Source: Flavonifractor avicola
GTDB lineage: Bacteria > Bacillota > Clostridia > Oscillospirales > Oscillospiraceae
Assembly: GCA_019116915.1 (NCBI GenBank)
Contig: DXAS01000032.1
Coordinates: 1 to 27,332 of the forward strand
Direction of reading: 5' to 3'
Length of the DNA stretch: 27,332 nt
Shown: positions 22,035-27,332 of the stretch, piece after piece
Position numbering within the stretch: the stretch's first letter is position 1
Layout: the number at the start of each line of letters is the position of its first letter
Notes under the pieces: model-generated
Database searches by the model: none
The model's input: only the letters and a program-made list of their open reading frames with translations
Told to the model about the DNA's origin: nothing
Translations under genes and position numbers: made by a program

Positions 22035-23633
22035 ATGAGCGCATCCAGAGAAAAAAAGCAGCGCCGGAGCGATCCCCAGCAGGGCTTGACCCAAAAGCAG
22101 CGGGCTGAGCTCCGGGAGCAGAAGGCCGCCAAGCAGAAAACGGTATTGTATACCGCCATCGGCGTGATTATCGCCATCCTGGTAGTCATTCTGCTGGTGT
22201 GGCACTCCGGTATTTTCCAGCGCGGCGCCACCGCCCTCACCGTGGACGGCCGGAATTATAATGTCAACGATGTGGAATACTATTTCTACGCGGCCATGGT
22301 TGAATCCTATTCCAACGGCGCCTCCTTTGATCCTCAGACCGACCTGCGTGAGCAGTATGTGGACGAGGAGCAGACCCAGACCTACTATGACTACTTCCTG
22401 GAGCAGGCCATTGATGACCTGACCGAAGTGGCCGCTGTGGAGAATGCCGCTGAGGAGGCCGGGTATACCTTTACCGACGAGGATCAGGCCACCGTGGACA
22501 ATTCCATCGCCTATATGAAGAGCTATGCCGCCCAGCTGGGCGCCAGCAGCTTTGAGGGCTACCTGAGAAGCACCTATGGCAAGTATATGACCGTGGGCGC
22601 CTATGAGGACTGTGTCCGTCGGGATGTGCTGGTTTCCAGCTATAAGAACGCCTATATGGACGGTCTGGATATCACCGGCGACGCCATCCAGACCTACTAT
22701 GACGAGCACAAGAATGATCTGGACAGCTTCACCTTCCGCTCCATCCAGATCGACGGCACCGCTCCCAGCGGCACCGACGAGGAGGGCAACACCGTGGAGC
22801 CCACCGAAGAGGAGTCCGCCGCCGCCATGCAGGCCGCCAAGGCCAAGGCCGACGAGTTCGCCGCTGCCGTGGAGGCTGCCGAGGACAAGGAGGCCACCTT
22901 TGCCGAGCTGGCTCCCAACTATGTGTCTGAGAGCAGCAAGGAGAAGTATGAGAGCGATCCTGACTACTCCCTGACCACCGCTCTCTCCGGCACCAGCGTC
23001 TCCAGCCGCACCTACGGCGAGTGGATGCTGGATGCCTCCCGCACCACCGGCGACGTGGGCGTGGTGGAATATGATACCGGCTACTATGTGGTGCTCTTCC
23101 AGAAGCGTTACCTGGACGAGACTCCCACTGCCGACATCCGCCACATCCTCATCAAGGCTGAGCTGACCCAGGAGGATGATCCCGCCACCGAGGATGTGGA
23201 CGAGTCCACCGTTCCCACTCAGGAGTCTCTGGACGCCGCCAAGGCCGAGGCCCAGTCCCTGCTGGATGAGTGGAACGCCGGCGACAAGACCGCCGAGTCC
23301 TTCGGCGCTCTGGCCGAGGCCAACTCCGATGATCCCGGCTCCAACACCAACGGCGGTCTGTATGAGGAGGTCTACAAGGGTCAGATGTTCGATGCCTTTA
23401 ACGACTGGATCTTTGATGAGGCCCGTCAGCCCGGCGACACCACCCTCATTGAGAACACCAACTCCGGCCAGCAGGGCTGGCACGTGGTGTACTACCAGGG
23501 TGCCAACGATCCCGTCTGGAAGCTGGACGCCGACAGCGCTCTGCGTCAGGACGGCATGAACACCTGGCTCACCGGCCTGACCGAAGGTCTGGAAGCGGTC
23601 CAGGGCGACGGCATCAAGTATGTAAACGACTAA
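22035..23633 (+). CDS. Membrane-anchored parvulin-type peptidylprolyl isomerase (PrsA/SurA-like)
   Basis: A 532-residue foldase for exported proteins. The ATG at 22035 gives a charged, Lys/Gln-rich cytoplasmic head of about 40 residues, one membrane helix (about 41-58, LYTAIGVIIAILVVILLVWH) and a large extracellular part; there is no lipobox, unlike PrsA. A SurA-N-like helical region (about 75-225) is followed by a degenerate parvulin-like unit and then a better parvulin domain beginning DETPTADIRHILIKAEL and containing EANSDDPGSNTNGGLYEEVY and QGWHVVYYQG. The RBS is GAGAGGA, 12 nt from the ATG, so the start is slightly uncertain. It has a consensus promoter, a terminator 6 bases after its stop, and strongly biased codons. 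Likely clients are secreted proteins such as the SLH proteins and PBPs. Confidence 0.92.
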   Translation: MSASREKKQRRSDPQQGLTQKQRAELREQKAAKQKTVLYTAIGVIIAILVVILLVWHSGIFQRGATALTVDGRNYNVNDVEYYFYAAMVESYSNGASFDPQTDLREQYVDEEQTQTYYDYFLEQAIDDLTEVAAVENAAEEAGYTFTDEDQATVDNSIAYMKSYAAQLGASSFEGYLRSTYGKYMTVGAYEDCVRRDVLVSSYKNAYMDGLDITGDAIQTYYDEHKNDLDSFTFRSIQIDGTAPSGTDEEGNTVEPTEEESAAAMQAAKAKADEFAAAVEAAEDKEATFAELAPNYVSESSKEKYESDPDYSLTTALSGTSVSSRTYGEWMLDASRTTGDVGVVEYDTGYYVVLFQKRYLDETPTADIRHILIKAELTQEDDPATEDVDESTVPTQESLDAAKAEAQSLLDEWNAGDKTAESFGALAEANSDDPGSNTNGGLYEEVYKGQMFDAFNDWIFDEARQPGDTTLIENTNSGQQGWHVVYYQGANDPVWKLDADSALRQDGMNTWLTGLTEGLEAVQGDGIKYVND

Positions 23634-23639
23634 CGACCA

Positions 23640-23675
23640 AAAGGCGGACGGAGCCCAGCCCCGTCCGCCTTTTTT
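23640..23675 (+). terminator. Terminator after the parvulin gene
   Basis: A perfect 12-bp stem (23640-23651 with 23661-23672, 9-nt loop) ends in six T (23670-23675). It finishes only 10 bases before the tcdA ATG, so tcdA probably depends on read-through or on an unseen promoter. Confidence 0.88.
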
Positions 23676-23685
23676 CGGAGGCTTT

Positions 23686-24405
23686 ATGGACGAAAAATTC
23701 TTACGAACCCAAATGCTGCTGGGCGACCAGGCTATGGAGCGCTTGACCGCCGCCCATGTGGCGGTATTCGGCCTGGGCGGCGTGGGTAGCTGGTGCGCCG
23801 AGGCCCTGGCCCGCTCCGGCGTGGGGGCCCTCACTCTCATCGACCATGACGAGGTGGGACTCACCAACCTGAACCGTCAGGTGGAGGCCACCCTGTCCAC
23901 CCTGGGCGTGCCCAAGGCCCGGGCCATGGCAGACCGCATCGCCGACATCAATCCCCAGTGCCGCACCACGGTCCGGGTGGAAAAGTACGAGGCCCAGAAC
24001 CGGGAGTCCTTCTTTTCCACAAAGTACGACTACCTTGTGGATTGTATCGACCTGGTGTCCTGCAAACTGGACCTGATCGAGACCGCCATCACCCGAAACA
24101 TCCCCATTCTCTCTGCCCTTGGGACCGGCAACAAGCTGGACCCCTCCCTGTTCCGCATCGGGGACATCTCCAAAACCGAGGGCTGTCCCTTGGCTCGGGT
24201 GGTCCGCAAGGAGCTGCGGGCCAGAGGCATCCACCACCACCGGGTGCTGTGGTCCCCGGAGGAACCCAAGGCAGCCACCCAGCATGAGGCTCCGCCCCCC
24301 GGCCGCCGCTCCGTCCCCGGCAGCGTAGCCTGGGTGCCCCCAGTAGCGGGGCTCATGATGGCCGGCGACGTGGTACTCACGCTGTCCGGTCTGCAACCCG
24401 TATAA
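23686..24405 (+). CDS. tcdA: tRNA threonylcarbamoyladenosine dehydratase (TcdA / CsdL, ThiF-MoeB fold)
   Basis: TcdA uses ATP to cyclise t6A to ct6A at position 37 of ANN-decoding tRNAs. The 239-residue protein has the E1-like Rossmann nucleotide site VAVFGLGGVGSWCAEALARS (~25-44), the IDHDEVGLTNLNRQ segment with the family Asn and Arg residues (~53-66), DYLVDCIDLVSCKLDLI (~110-127), and the TcdA-specific region with SALGTGNKLDPSLFRIGDIS and the C-terminal GSVAWVPPVAGLMMAGDVV. The ATG at 23686 follows CGGAGG. It lies between the parvulin-gene terminator and a second terminator at 24404. General ThiF/HesA naming is the fallback; the length and the GSVAWVPP motif favour TcdA. Confidence 0.92.
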   Translation: MDEKFLRTQMLLGDQAMERLTAAHVAVFGLGGVGSWCAEALARSGVGALTLIDHDEVGLTNLNRQVEATLSTLGVPKARAMADRIADINPQCRTTVRVEKYEAQNRESFFSTKYDYLVDCIDLVSCKLDLIETAITRNIPILSALGTGNKLDPSLFRIGDISKTEGCPLARVVRKELRARGIHHHRVLWSPEEPKAATQHEAPPPGRRSVPGSVAWVPPVAGLMMAGDVVLTLSGLQPV

Positions 24406-24452
24406 AAACATCCCTCCGCCGGCAAACTAAGGCCAACGGAGGGATGTTTTTT
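24404..24452 (+). terminator. Terminator after tcdA, overlapping the next gene's RBS and start
   Basis: A perfect 15-bp stem (24404-24418 with 24437-24451, ~18-nt loop) includes six T at its 3' end. Its 5' arm begins within the tcdA stop codon. The 3' arm contains GGAGGG (24438-24443), which is the ribosome binding site for the TTG start at 24451, so terminator folding would also hide that RBS. Confidence 0.8.
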
Positions 24453-24819
24453 GCGTCAGAATCATGGAACATGGCTCCGCCCCGCTCTGGCAGGAGGGGC
24501 GGCGGGCTTAGTCAACGGTTTTTTCGGGGGCGGGGGCGGTATGGTGCTGGTCCCCCTGCTGGCAGGCTGGTGCGGCCTGGGACAGCGGAAGGCTTTCGCC
24601 ACCTCAGTCGCCATCATTCTGCCCATGTGTGCCCTGTCCGCCGCCATCTATCTGTTCCGGGGCGGCGTGGATTTGTGGATGGCACTGCCCTATCTGGTGG
24701 GGGGCTTGCTGGGCGGTCTCCTGGGCGGGAGGCTGTTTCGGCGTATGAATATGGTGTGGCTCCGACGGCTCTTTGCCCTGCTGCTGCTCTACGGCGGGGT
24801 AAAGGCCCTGTTCTTCTGA
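24451..24819 (+). CDS. Half-size TauE/SafE family membrane protein, N-terminal partner
   Basis: A 122-residue membrane protein with about four helices that matches one half of a TauE/SafE (PF01925) exporter, a family moving sulfite, sulfoacetate and related anions. The glycine-rich start AALAGG-like region and NGFFGGGGGMVLVPLLAGW (about 22-40) is the family signature, followed by AFATSVAIILPMCALSAAIY. Full-length members are about 250 residues with two such repeats. The start is TTG at 24451, with GGAGGG 7 nt upstream inside the tcdA terminator stem; no other start precedes the first helix. The stop TGA overlaps the next gene's ATG (TGATG), so translation is coupled and the two halves probably assemble as a 1:1 heterodimer. 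Confidence 0.85.
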   Translation: MRQNHGTWLRPALAGGAAGLVNGFFGGGGGMVLVPLLAGWCGLGQRKAFATSVAIILPMCALSAAIYLFRGGVDLWMALPYLVGGLLGGLLGGRLFRRMNMVWLRRLFALLLLYGGVKALFF

Positions 24820-25175
24820 TGGGCTGGCTGACCGCCATTCTGGCAGGGGCTCTTACCGGCATCCTGTCCGGCTTTGGGGTGGGAGGCGGCACCCTGCTGC
24901 TCATCTATCTGACCACCTTTGCCGGTATCGCCCAAAACCAGGCTCAGGGCATCAACCTGCTCTACTTTCTGCCCTCGGCCGCCGCGGCTCTGCCCGCCCA
25001 CATCAGGAACGGTTATGTGGAAAAGCCGGTTCTGCTCCCCGCCATCCTCACCGGCCTTGTGTGCGCGGCTCTGGCCGCCTGGGCGGCCACCGGAATGGAC
25101 ACTACCCTGCTGCACCGCTGCTTTGGAGGATTTCTCCTGGTAGTGGGCTTGCGGGAGCTGTTCCGGAAAGGGTAG
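24819..25175 (+). CDS. Half-size TauE/SafE family membrane protein, C-terminal partner
   Basis: A 118-residue protein with about four membrane helices and its own copy of the family signature: LAGALTGILSGFGVGGGTLL (about 9-28), then NQAQGINLLYFLPSAAAALP. Compared with the preceding protein it is a homologous half, not a broken fragment: each has a complete repeat, start and stop. The ATG at 24819 overlaps the previous stop. The frame remains open upstream as far as an ATG at 24444, but there it merely shadows the first gene. The stop lies 7 bases from the convergent ruvX stop with no hairpin between, so transcripts may run antisense into ruvX. Substrate unknown; sulfite or a sulfonate is the family precedent. 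Confidence 0.87.
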   Translation: MGWLTAILAGALTGILSGFGVGGGTLLLIYLTTFAGIAQNQAQGINLLYFLPSAAAALPAHIRNGYVEKPVLLPAILTGLVCAALAAWAATGMDTTLLHRCFGGFLLVVGLRELFRKG

Positions 25176-25182
25176 GTATTCC

Positions 25183-25602
25183 TTATCCTCTGGCCCGCTT
25201 GAAGGTGAGGTAGCCCTCCAGGATCAGGGTGGCCGCAACGGCATCCACGGTCTTCTTGTGGTTTTTCATCTTCTTGCCCGAGGCGTGGAGGATGTTGTGG
25301 GCCTCCACGGTGGTGCGCCGCTCATCCCACAGCACCGGCTTCAGGCCGCAGGTCTCTTCCACCTGGGCGGCAAAGGCCTTGTACAGCTCCGCCCGGGGGC
25401 CCTCGGTGCCGTCCATATTCCGGGGAAACCCCATCACCAGCTCGTCCACCTGGTGTTCCTTCACCAGCCGGGCCAGCTCCTCCGCCACCACATCCGCCTT
25501 ACGGCTGTGGATGACGGTGGTATATCCGGCCAGCAGGCCGGTGGGATCGGAGATGGCAACGCCCGTCCGGGCGTCGCCGTAATCAATGGCCATGATACGC
25601 AA
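25183..25602 (-). CDS. ruvX: RuvX / YqgF, putative Holliday junction resolvase and pre-16S rRNA nuclease
   Basis: YqgF-family proteins have an RNase H-like fold; they are implicated in 16S rRNA 5' maturation and possibly Holliday junction resolution. The 139-residue protein has AIDYGDARTGVAISDPTG with the first catalytic Asp (~5-21), VDELVMGFPRNMDGTEGPRA (~52-71), LWDERRTTVEAHNIL (~95-110) and KKTVDAVAATLILEGYL with the last Asp. The TTG at 25602 is preferred to the ATG/GTG 6-9 bases upstream: AAGGAG is 8 nt from the TTG but only 2 nt from the ATG, and MRIMAIDYGD matches the family N-terminus and length. It has a promoter at 25631-25659, divergent from the rpmG operon. Confidence 0.95.
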   Translation of the reverse strand: MRIMAIDYGDARTGVAISDPTGLLAGYTTVIHSRKADVVAEELARLVKEHQVDELVMGFPRNMDGTEGPRAELYKAFAAQVEETCGLKPVLWDERRTTVEAHNILHASGKKMKNHKKTVDAVAATLILEGYLTFKRARG

Positions 25603-25630
25603 GATCATCACTCCTTTTTCTGCTTTCTAC

Positions 25631-25659
25631 ACTATACAAAAGGAATGAAGAAAAAACAA
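25631..25659 (-). promoter_or_regulatory. ruvX promoter
   Basis: On the minus strand TTGTTT (25654-25659) and TATAGT (25631-25636) are 17 bases apart, 29 bases upstream of the TTG start. Confidence 0.6.
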
Positions 25660-25670
25660 GTGGAAACTGC

Positions 25671-25699
25671 TTGACTTTGGTCTCATGCTGTGGTATAGT
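25671..25699 (+). promoter_or_regulatory. Sigma-A promoter of the rpmG-secE-nusG-rplK operon
   Basis: TTGACT (25671-25676) and TATAGT (25694-25699) are 17 bases apart. Transcription should start near 25706, leaving a leader of about 220 nt before rpmG. Confidence 0.8.
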
Positions 25700-25705
25700 T
25701 CAGTT

Positions 25706-25923
25706 ACCTATGAAAAAGGGCTCTTTTTTTGTGCGCATTTTTACGGTGTGATGACGTGCGAAACCCTTCCCTCCGCGTGAGACATAGGGAGGCAAATGTG
25801 CCGAATCCGCACCGTGACGTTCCATCCGGCAGCGTTTCGCCGCCGGTACGTGCTGGATTCGGCCTGCGGCCGCATCCGGCATTTTTGCTGTTATGCGGTC
25901 AAACAATGAAGGAGGTGCCGAAC
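25706..25923 (+). promoter_or_regulatory. Structured 5' leader of the rpmG-secE-nusG-rplK operon
   Basis: The gene-free stretch 25603-25923 holds two divergent promoters and this leader. Paired segments are GCCGAATCC 25800-25808 with GGATTCGGC 25855-25863; inside it a hairpin at 25826-25846 (CCGGC, one mismatch, GCG, TTT loop); CCGCAT 25870-25875 with ATGCGG 25893-25898; CCTCC/GGAGG near 25771-25793; and ACGGTG/CACCGT spanning about 25743-25815, which competes with the first helix. A short frame, MKKGSFFVRIFTV, opens at 25710, 3-4 nt from the predicted transcript start. There is no clear terminator. A ribosomal-protein feedback or antitermination leader is possible; I do not recognise it as a named family. 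Confidence 0.5.
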
Positions 25924-26088
25924 ATGGCGAAGGCCGGCAACCGGGTGAAGATCACCCTGCGCTGCTCCGAGTGCAAGCAGCGGAACTATAACACCAACAA
26001 GAACAAGAAGAACACTCCCGACCGTCTGGAATTGAAGAAGTACTGCCCCTTCTGCAGAAAGCACACGGTCCACAACGAGACCAAGTAA
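25924..26088 (+). CDS. rpmG: Ribosomal protein bL33
   Basis: A 54-residue protein of the large ribosomal subunit. VKITLRCSECKQRNYNTNKN and KKYCPFCRKHTVHNETK identify L33. Both CXXC pairs (CSEC, CPFC) are intact, so this is the zinc-binding (C+) form. GGAGGT lies just upstream of the ATG at 25924. It is first in the operon, a position typical of Firmicutes, and is followed 43 bases later by secE. The tRNA-Trp often found between these genes in other bacteria is absent. Confidence 0.97.
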   Translation: MAKAGNRVKITLRCSECKQRNYNTNKNKKNTPDRLELKKYCPFCRKHTVHNETK

Positions 26089-26131
26089 TGAGCTCTGCAA
26101 GACGGCTCAGAAGAAAGAAGGGTTAAACGGA

Positions 26132-26416
26132 ATGTCTGAAAACGAGAAGCTCGAGCAGACCAAGCCCGCCAAGTCCGAGAAGAAGAAGGACGCCAAGGCG
26201 GACAAAAAGCCCGGCTTCTTCGCCCGCATCGGCAAATGGTTCAAGGAACTCAAGAGCGAGCTGAAGAAGGTCCAGTGGCCCACCAAGAAACAGACCATTA
26301 ACAACACCGTGATCGTCATTCTCTGCTGTATCGTCGTTGGGATCTGCATCTGGGTGTTCGACGCCCTCGCCGGCTCCGTGATTCGTGCCCTGTTGGATCT
26401 GTTTGGCAAGGGTTAA
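26132..26416 (+). CDS. secE: Preprotein translocase subunit SecE
   Basis: SecE clamps and stabilises SecY in the protein-conducting channel. The 94-residue single-helix form has a long Lys/Glu-rich cytoplasmic head, the conserved amphipathic segment KELKSELKKVQWPTKKQTIN (about 37-56) and one membrane helix (about 57-80, VIVILCCIVVGICIWVFDAL). It follows rpmG by 43 bases and precedes nusG by 10, the standard Firmicute order. The start at 26132 has AGAAAGAAGGG upstream. Confidence 0.97.
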   Translation: MSENEKLEQTKPAKSEKKKDAKADKKPGFFARIGKWFKELKSELKKVQWPTKKQTINNTVIVILCCIVVGICIWVFDALAGSVIRALLDLFGKG

Positions 26417-26426
26417 GGTGTCGAAG

Positions 26427-26948
26427 ATGGCTGAGAACGCGAAATGGTATGTGGTGCATACCTATTCCGGCTATGAAAACACCGTGGCCGCCAGCATCGA
26501 AAAGGCAGTGGAGAACCGCGGCCTGCGGGACCTCATTTTTGAGGTCAGTATCCCTCTGGAGACCGTTACCGAAATTACGGACAACGGCCCTAAGACCGTA
26601 GAGCGCAAGGTATTTCCCGGCTATGTGCTGGTCAAAATGGTCCTGACCGACGAGACCTGGCATCTGGTACGCAACGTGCGCGGCGTCACCGGATTTGTGG
26701 GCTCCGGCAACAAGGCCATCCCCCTCTCTGACGAAGAGATCGCCGCTCTGGGCGTGGAAAAGCGCGAGGTAGTGGTGAACTACCAGGTAGGCGACAACGT
26801 CAAGATCATCAATGGCGCCCTGGAATCCTTCCTGGGTACCGTGGAGGAGATCGATCTGGACCGCAGCAAGGTCCGGGTGGTAGTCTCCATGTTCGGTCGT
26901 GAAACTCCCGTAGAGCTGGAACTGGACGAGGTCGAGCCAGTCGAGTAA
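26427..26948 (+). CDS. nusG: Transcription termination/antitermination factor NusG
   Basis: NusG binds the RNA polymerase clamp and influences pausing, termination and coupling to ribosomes. The 173-residue protein has the NGN domain (AKWYVVHTYSGYENTVAASI, then KVFPGYVLVKMVLTDETWHL and VRGVTGFVGSGNKAIPLSDE) and a C-terminal KOW domain (VGDNVKIINGALESFLGTVE, with VVVSMFGRETPVELELDEVE). The ATG at 26427 begins MAENAKWYVVHTYSG, matching family N-termini; the upstream open frame overlaps secE and is ignored. It is co-transcribed with secE and rplK. Confidence 0.97.
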   Translation: MAENAKWYVVHTYSGYENTVAASIEKAVENRGLRDLIFEVSIPLETVTEITDNGPKTVERKVFPGYVLVKMVLTDETWHLVRNVRGVTGFVGSGNKAIPLSDEEIAALGVEKREVVVNYQVGDNVKIINGALESFLGTVEEIDLDRSKVRVVVSMFGRETPVELELDEVEPVE

Positions 26949-26978
26949 GCCTCCGGGCACGGCCCCTTTCCCCCGCAC

Positions 26979-27016
26979 GTGGGAGGGACTGCACAGCAGT
27001 TCCGCTTCCAACCACA
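26979..27016 (+). other. Hairpin in the nusG-rplK gap
   Basis: GACTGC (26987-26992) can pair with GCAGTT (26996-27001, one G-T pair) around an ACA loop, and the flanks GTGG (26979-26982) and CCAC (27013-27016) extend it with internal loops. It ends 10 bases before the rplK AGGAGG and has no T run. Such position suits ribosomal-protein autoregulation, but this is a guess. Confidence 0.35.
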
Positions 27017-27042
27017 TTTATCGTAGGAGGTGCTGTTTCAAA

Positions 27043-27332
27043 TGGCACAGAAAATTACTGGTTATGTGAAACTTCAGATTCCCGCCGGCAAGGCGACTCC
27101 CGCGCCCCCCGTCGGTCCTGCCCTTGGTCAGCACGGCATCAACATCGCCGCCTTCACCAAGGAGTTCAACGAGCGCACTAAGAACGATGTGGGCCTGATC
27201 ATCCCCGTGGTGATCACCGTTTACGCCGACCGTTCTTTCACCTTTATCACCAAGACTCCTCCCGCCGCCGTCCTCATCAAGAAGGCCTGCAACATCGAGT
27301 CCGGCTCCGGTGTGCCCAACAAGACCAAGGTG
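27043..27332 (+). CDS. rplK: Ribosomal protein uL11, 3' truncated by the window end
   Basis: L11 binds the GTPase-associated region of 23S rRNA and helps factor-dependent steps and the stringent response. The 96 complete codons present begin MAQKITGYVKLQIPAGKATP, followed by APPVGPALGQHGINIAAFTK and PVVITVYADRSFTFITKTPP, with the proline-rich N-terminal domain fully recognisable. The ATG at 27043 follows AGGAGG. The C-terminal rRNA-binding domain continues beyond the window, probably followed by rplA. Confidence 0.97.

Noticed and set aside
24444..25175. A single 243-residue frame spanning both TauE/SafE halves
   Set aside because: Before 24819 it translates to Arg/Gly-rich sequence without membrane helices, whereas the frame from 24451 gives a clean TauE/SafE repeat. 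Two overlapping genes explain the data better.
26089..26131. tRNA-Trp between rpmG and secE
   Set aside because: The gap is only 43 bases, too short for a tRNA, and shows no cloverleaf.
1..27332. CRISPR arrays, insertion sequences, prophage or integrative-element ends
   Set aside because: I saw no spaced direct repeats, transposase or integrase motifs, or terminal inverted repeats. The inverted repeats present are terminators or short promoter dyads.

Overview
The window is a stretch of ordinary chromosome from a GC-rich, spore-forming Firmicute, most likely an Oscillospiraceae member of the Flavonifractor / Lawsonibacter / Intestinimonas type. The basis is: Spo0A next to SpoIVB, a Firmicute-style rpmG-secE-nusG-rplK cluster, SLH-anchored surface proteins, a Gram-positive-type class A penicillin-binding protein, GC-rich codon usage and frequent TTG/GTG starts with strong purine-rich ribosome binding sites. 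The genus is an inference from protein flavour. I see no insertion sequence, prophage, CRISPR array, tRNA or rRNA.

Layout. 1-2.4 kb: the 3' part of gatB, then a MATE efflux gene behind a consensus promoter and a 20-bp-stem terminator, which looks like an attenuator. 2.4-8.3 kb: a Na/Pi cotransporter with a PhoU tail (-), an unrecognised membrane-anchored extracellular protein (+), an AGCS amino-acid:cation symporter (-) and a pentapeptide-repeat protein (-). 8.4-11.3 kb: spo0A and spoIVB (-) in the conserved sporulation order, with two 0A-box-like repeats upstream of spo0A, then a divergent DUF6512 membrane protein. 11.5-16.3 kb: an SLH-anchored 5'-nucleotidase, a TSCPD protein and a TetR regulator that appear to share one palindromic -35 hexamer, and a CPA2-type cation:proton antiporter. 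16.4-21.1 kb (-): a DUF4358 lipoprotein, an SLH-SGNH hydrolase and a PBP1A-type peptidoglycan synthase. 21.3-25.6 kb: a DUF1292 protein, a structured ncRNA ending in a terminator (best guess 6S RNA), a parvulin-type foldase, tcdA, a split pair of half-size TauE/SafE proteins and ruvX (-). 25.7-27.3 kb: rpmG, secE, nusG and the start of rplK behind a roughly 220-nt structured leader.

Themes. Many genes concern the cell envelope: PBP1A, the parvulin foldase, two SLH proteins, a lipoprotein and several transporters. Sporulation control and the translation/secretion core make up most of the rest. Almost every transcription unit is closed by a strong intrinsic terminator, several of them bidirectional between convergent genes.

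The observations that repay a second look are regulatory RNA and DNA architecture: the MATE leader, the 21.65-21.88 kb ncRNA, the rpmG leader, the shared -35 / operator region at 14.1 kb, the atypical Spo0A receiver pocket, and the TauE/SafE pair whose first ribosome binding site lies inside a terminator stem. I found no clearly new multi-gene system; most protein genes belong to known families.
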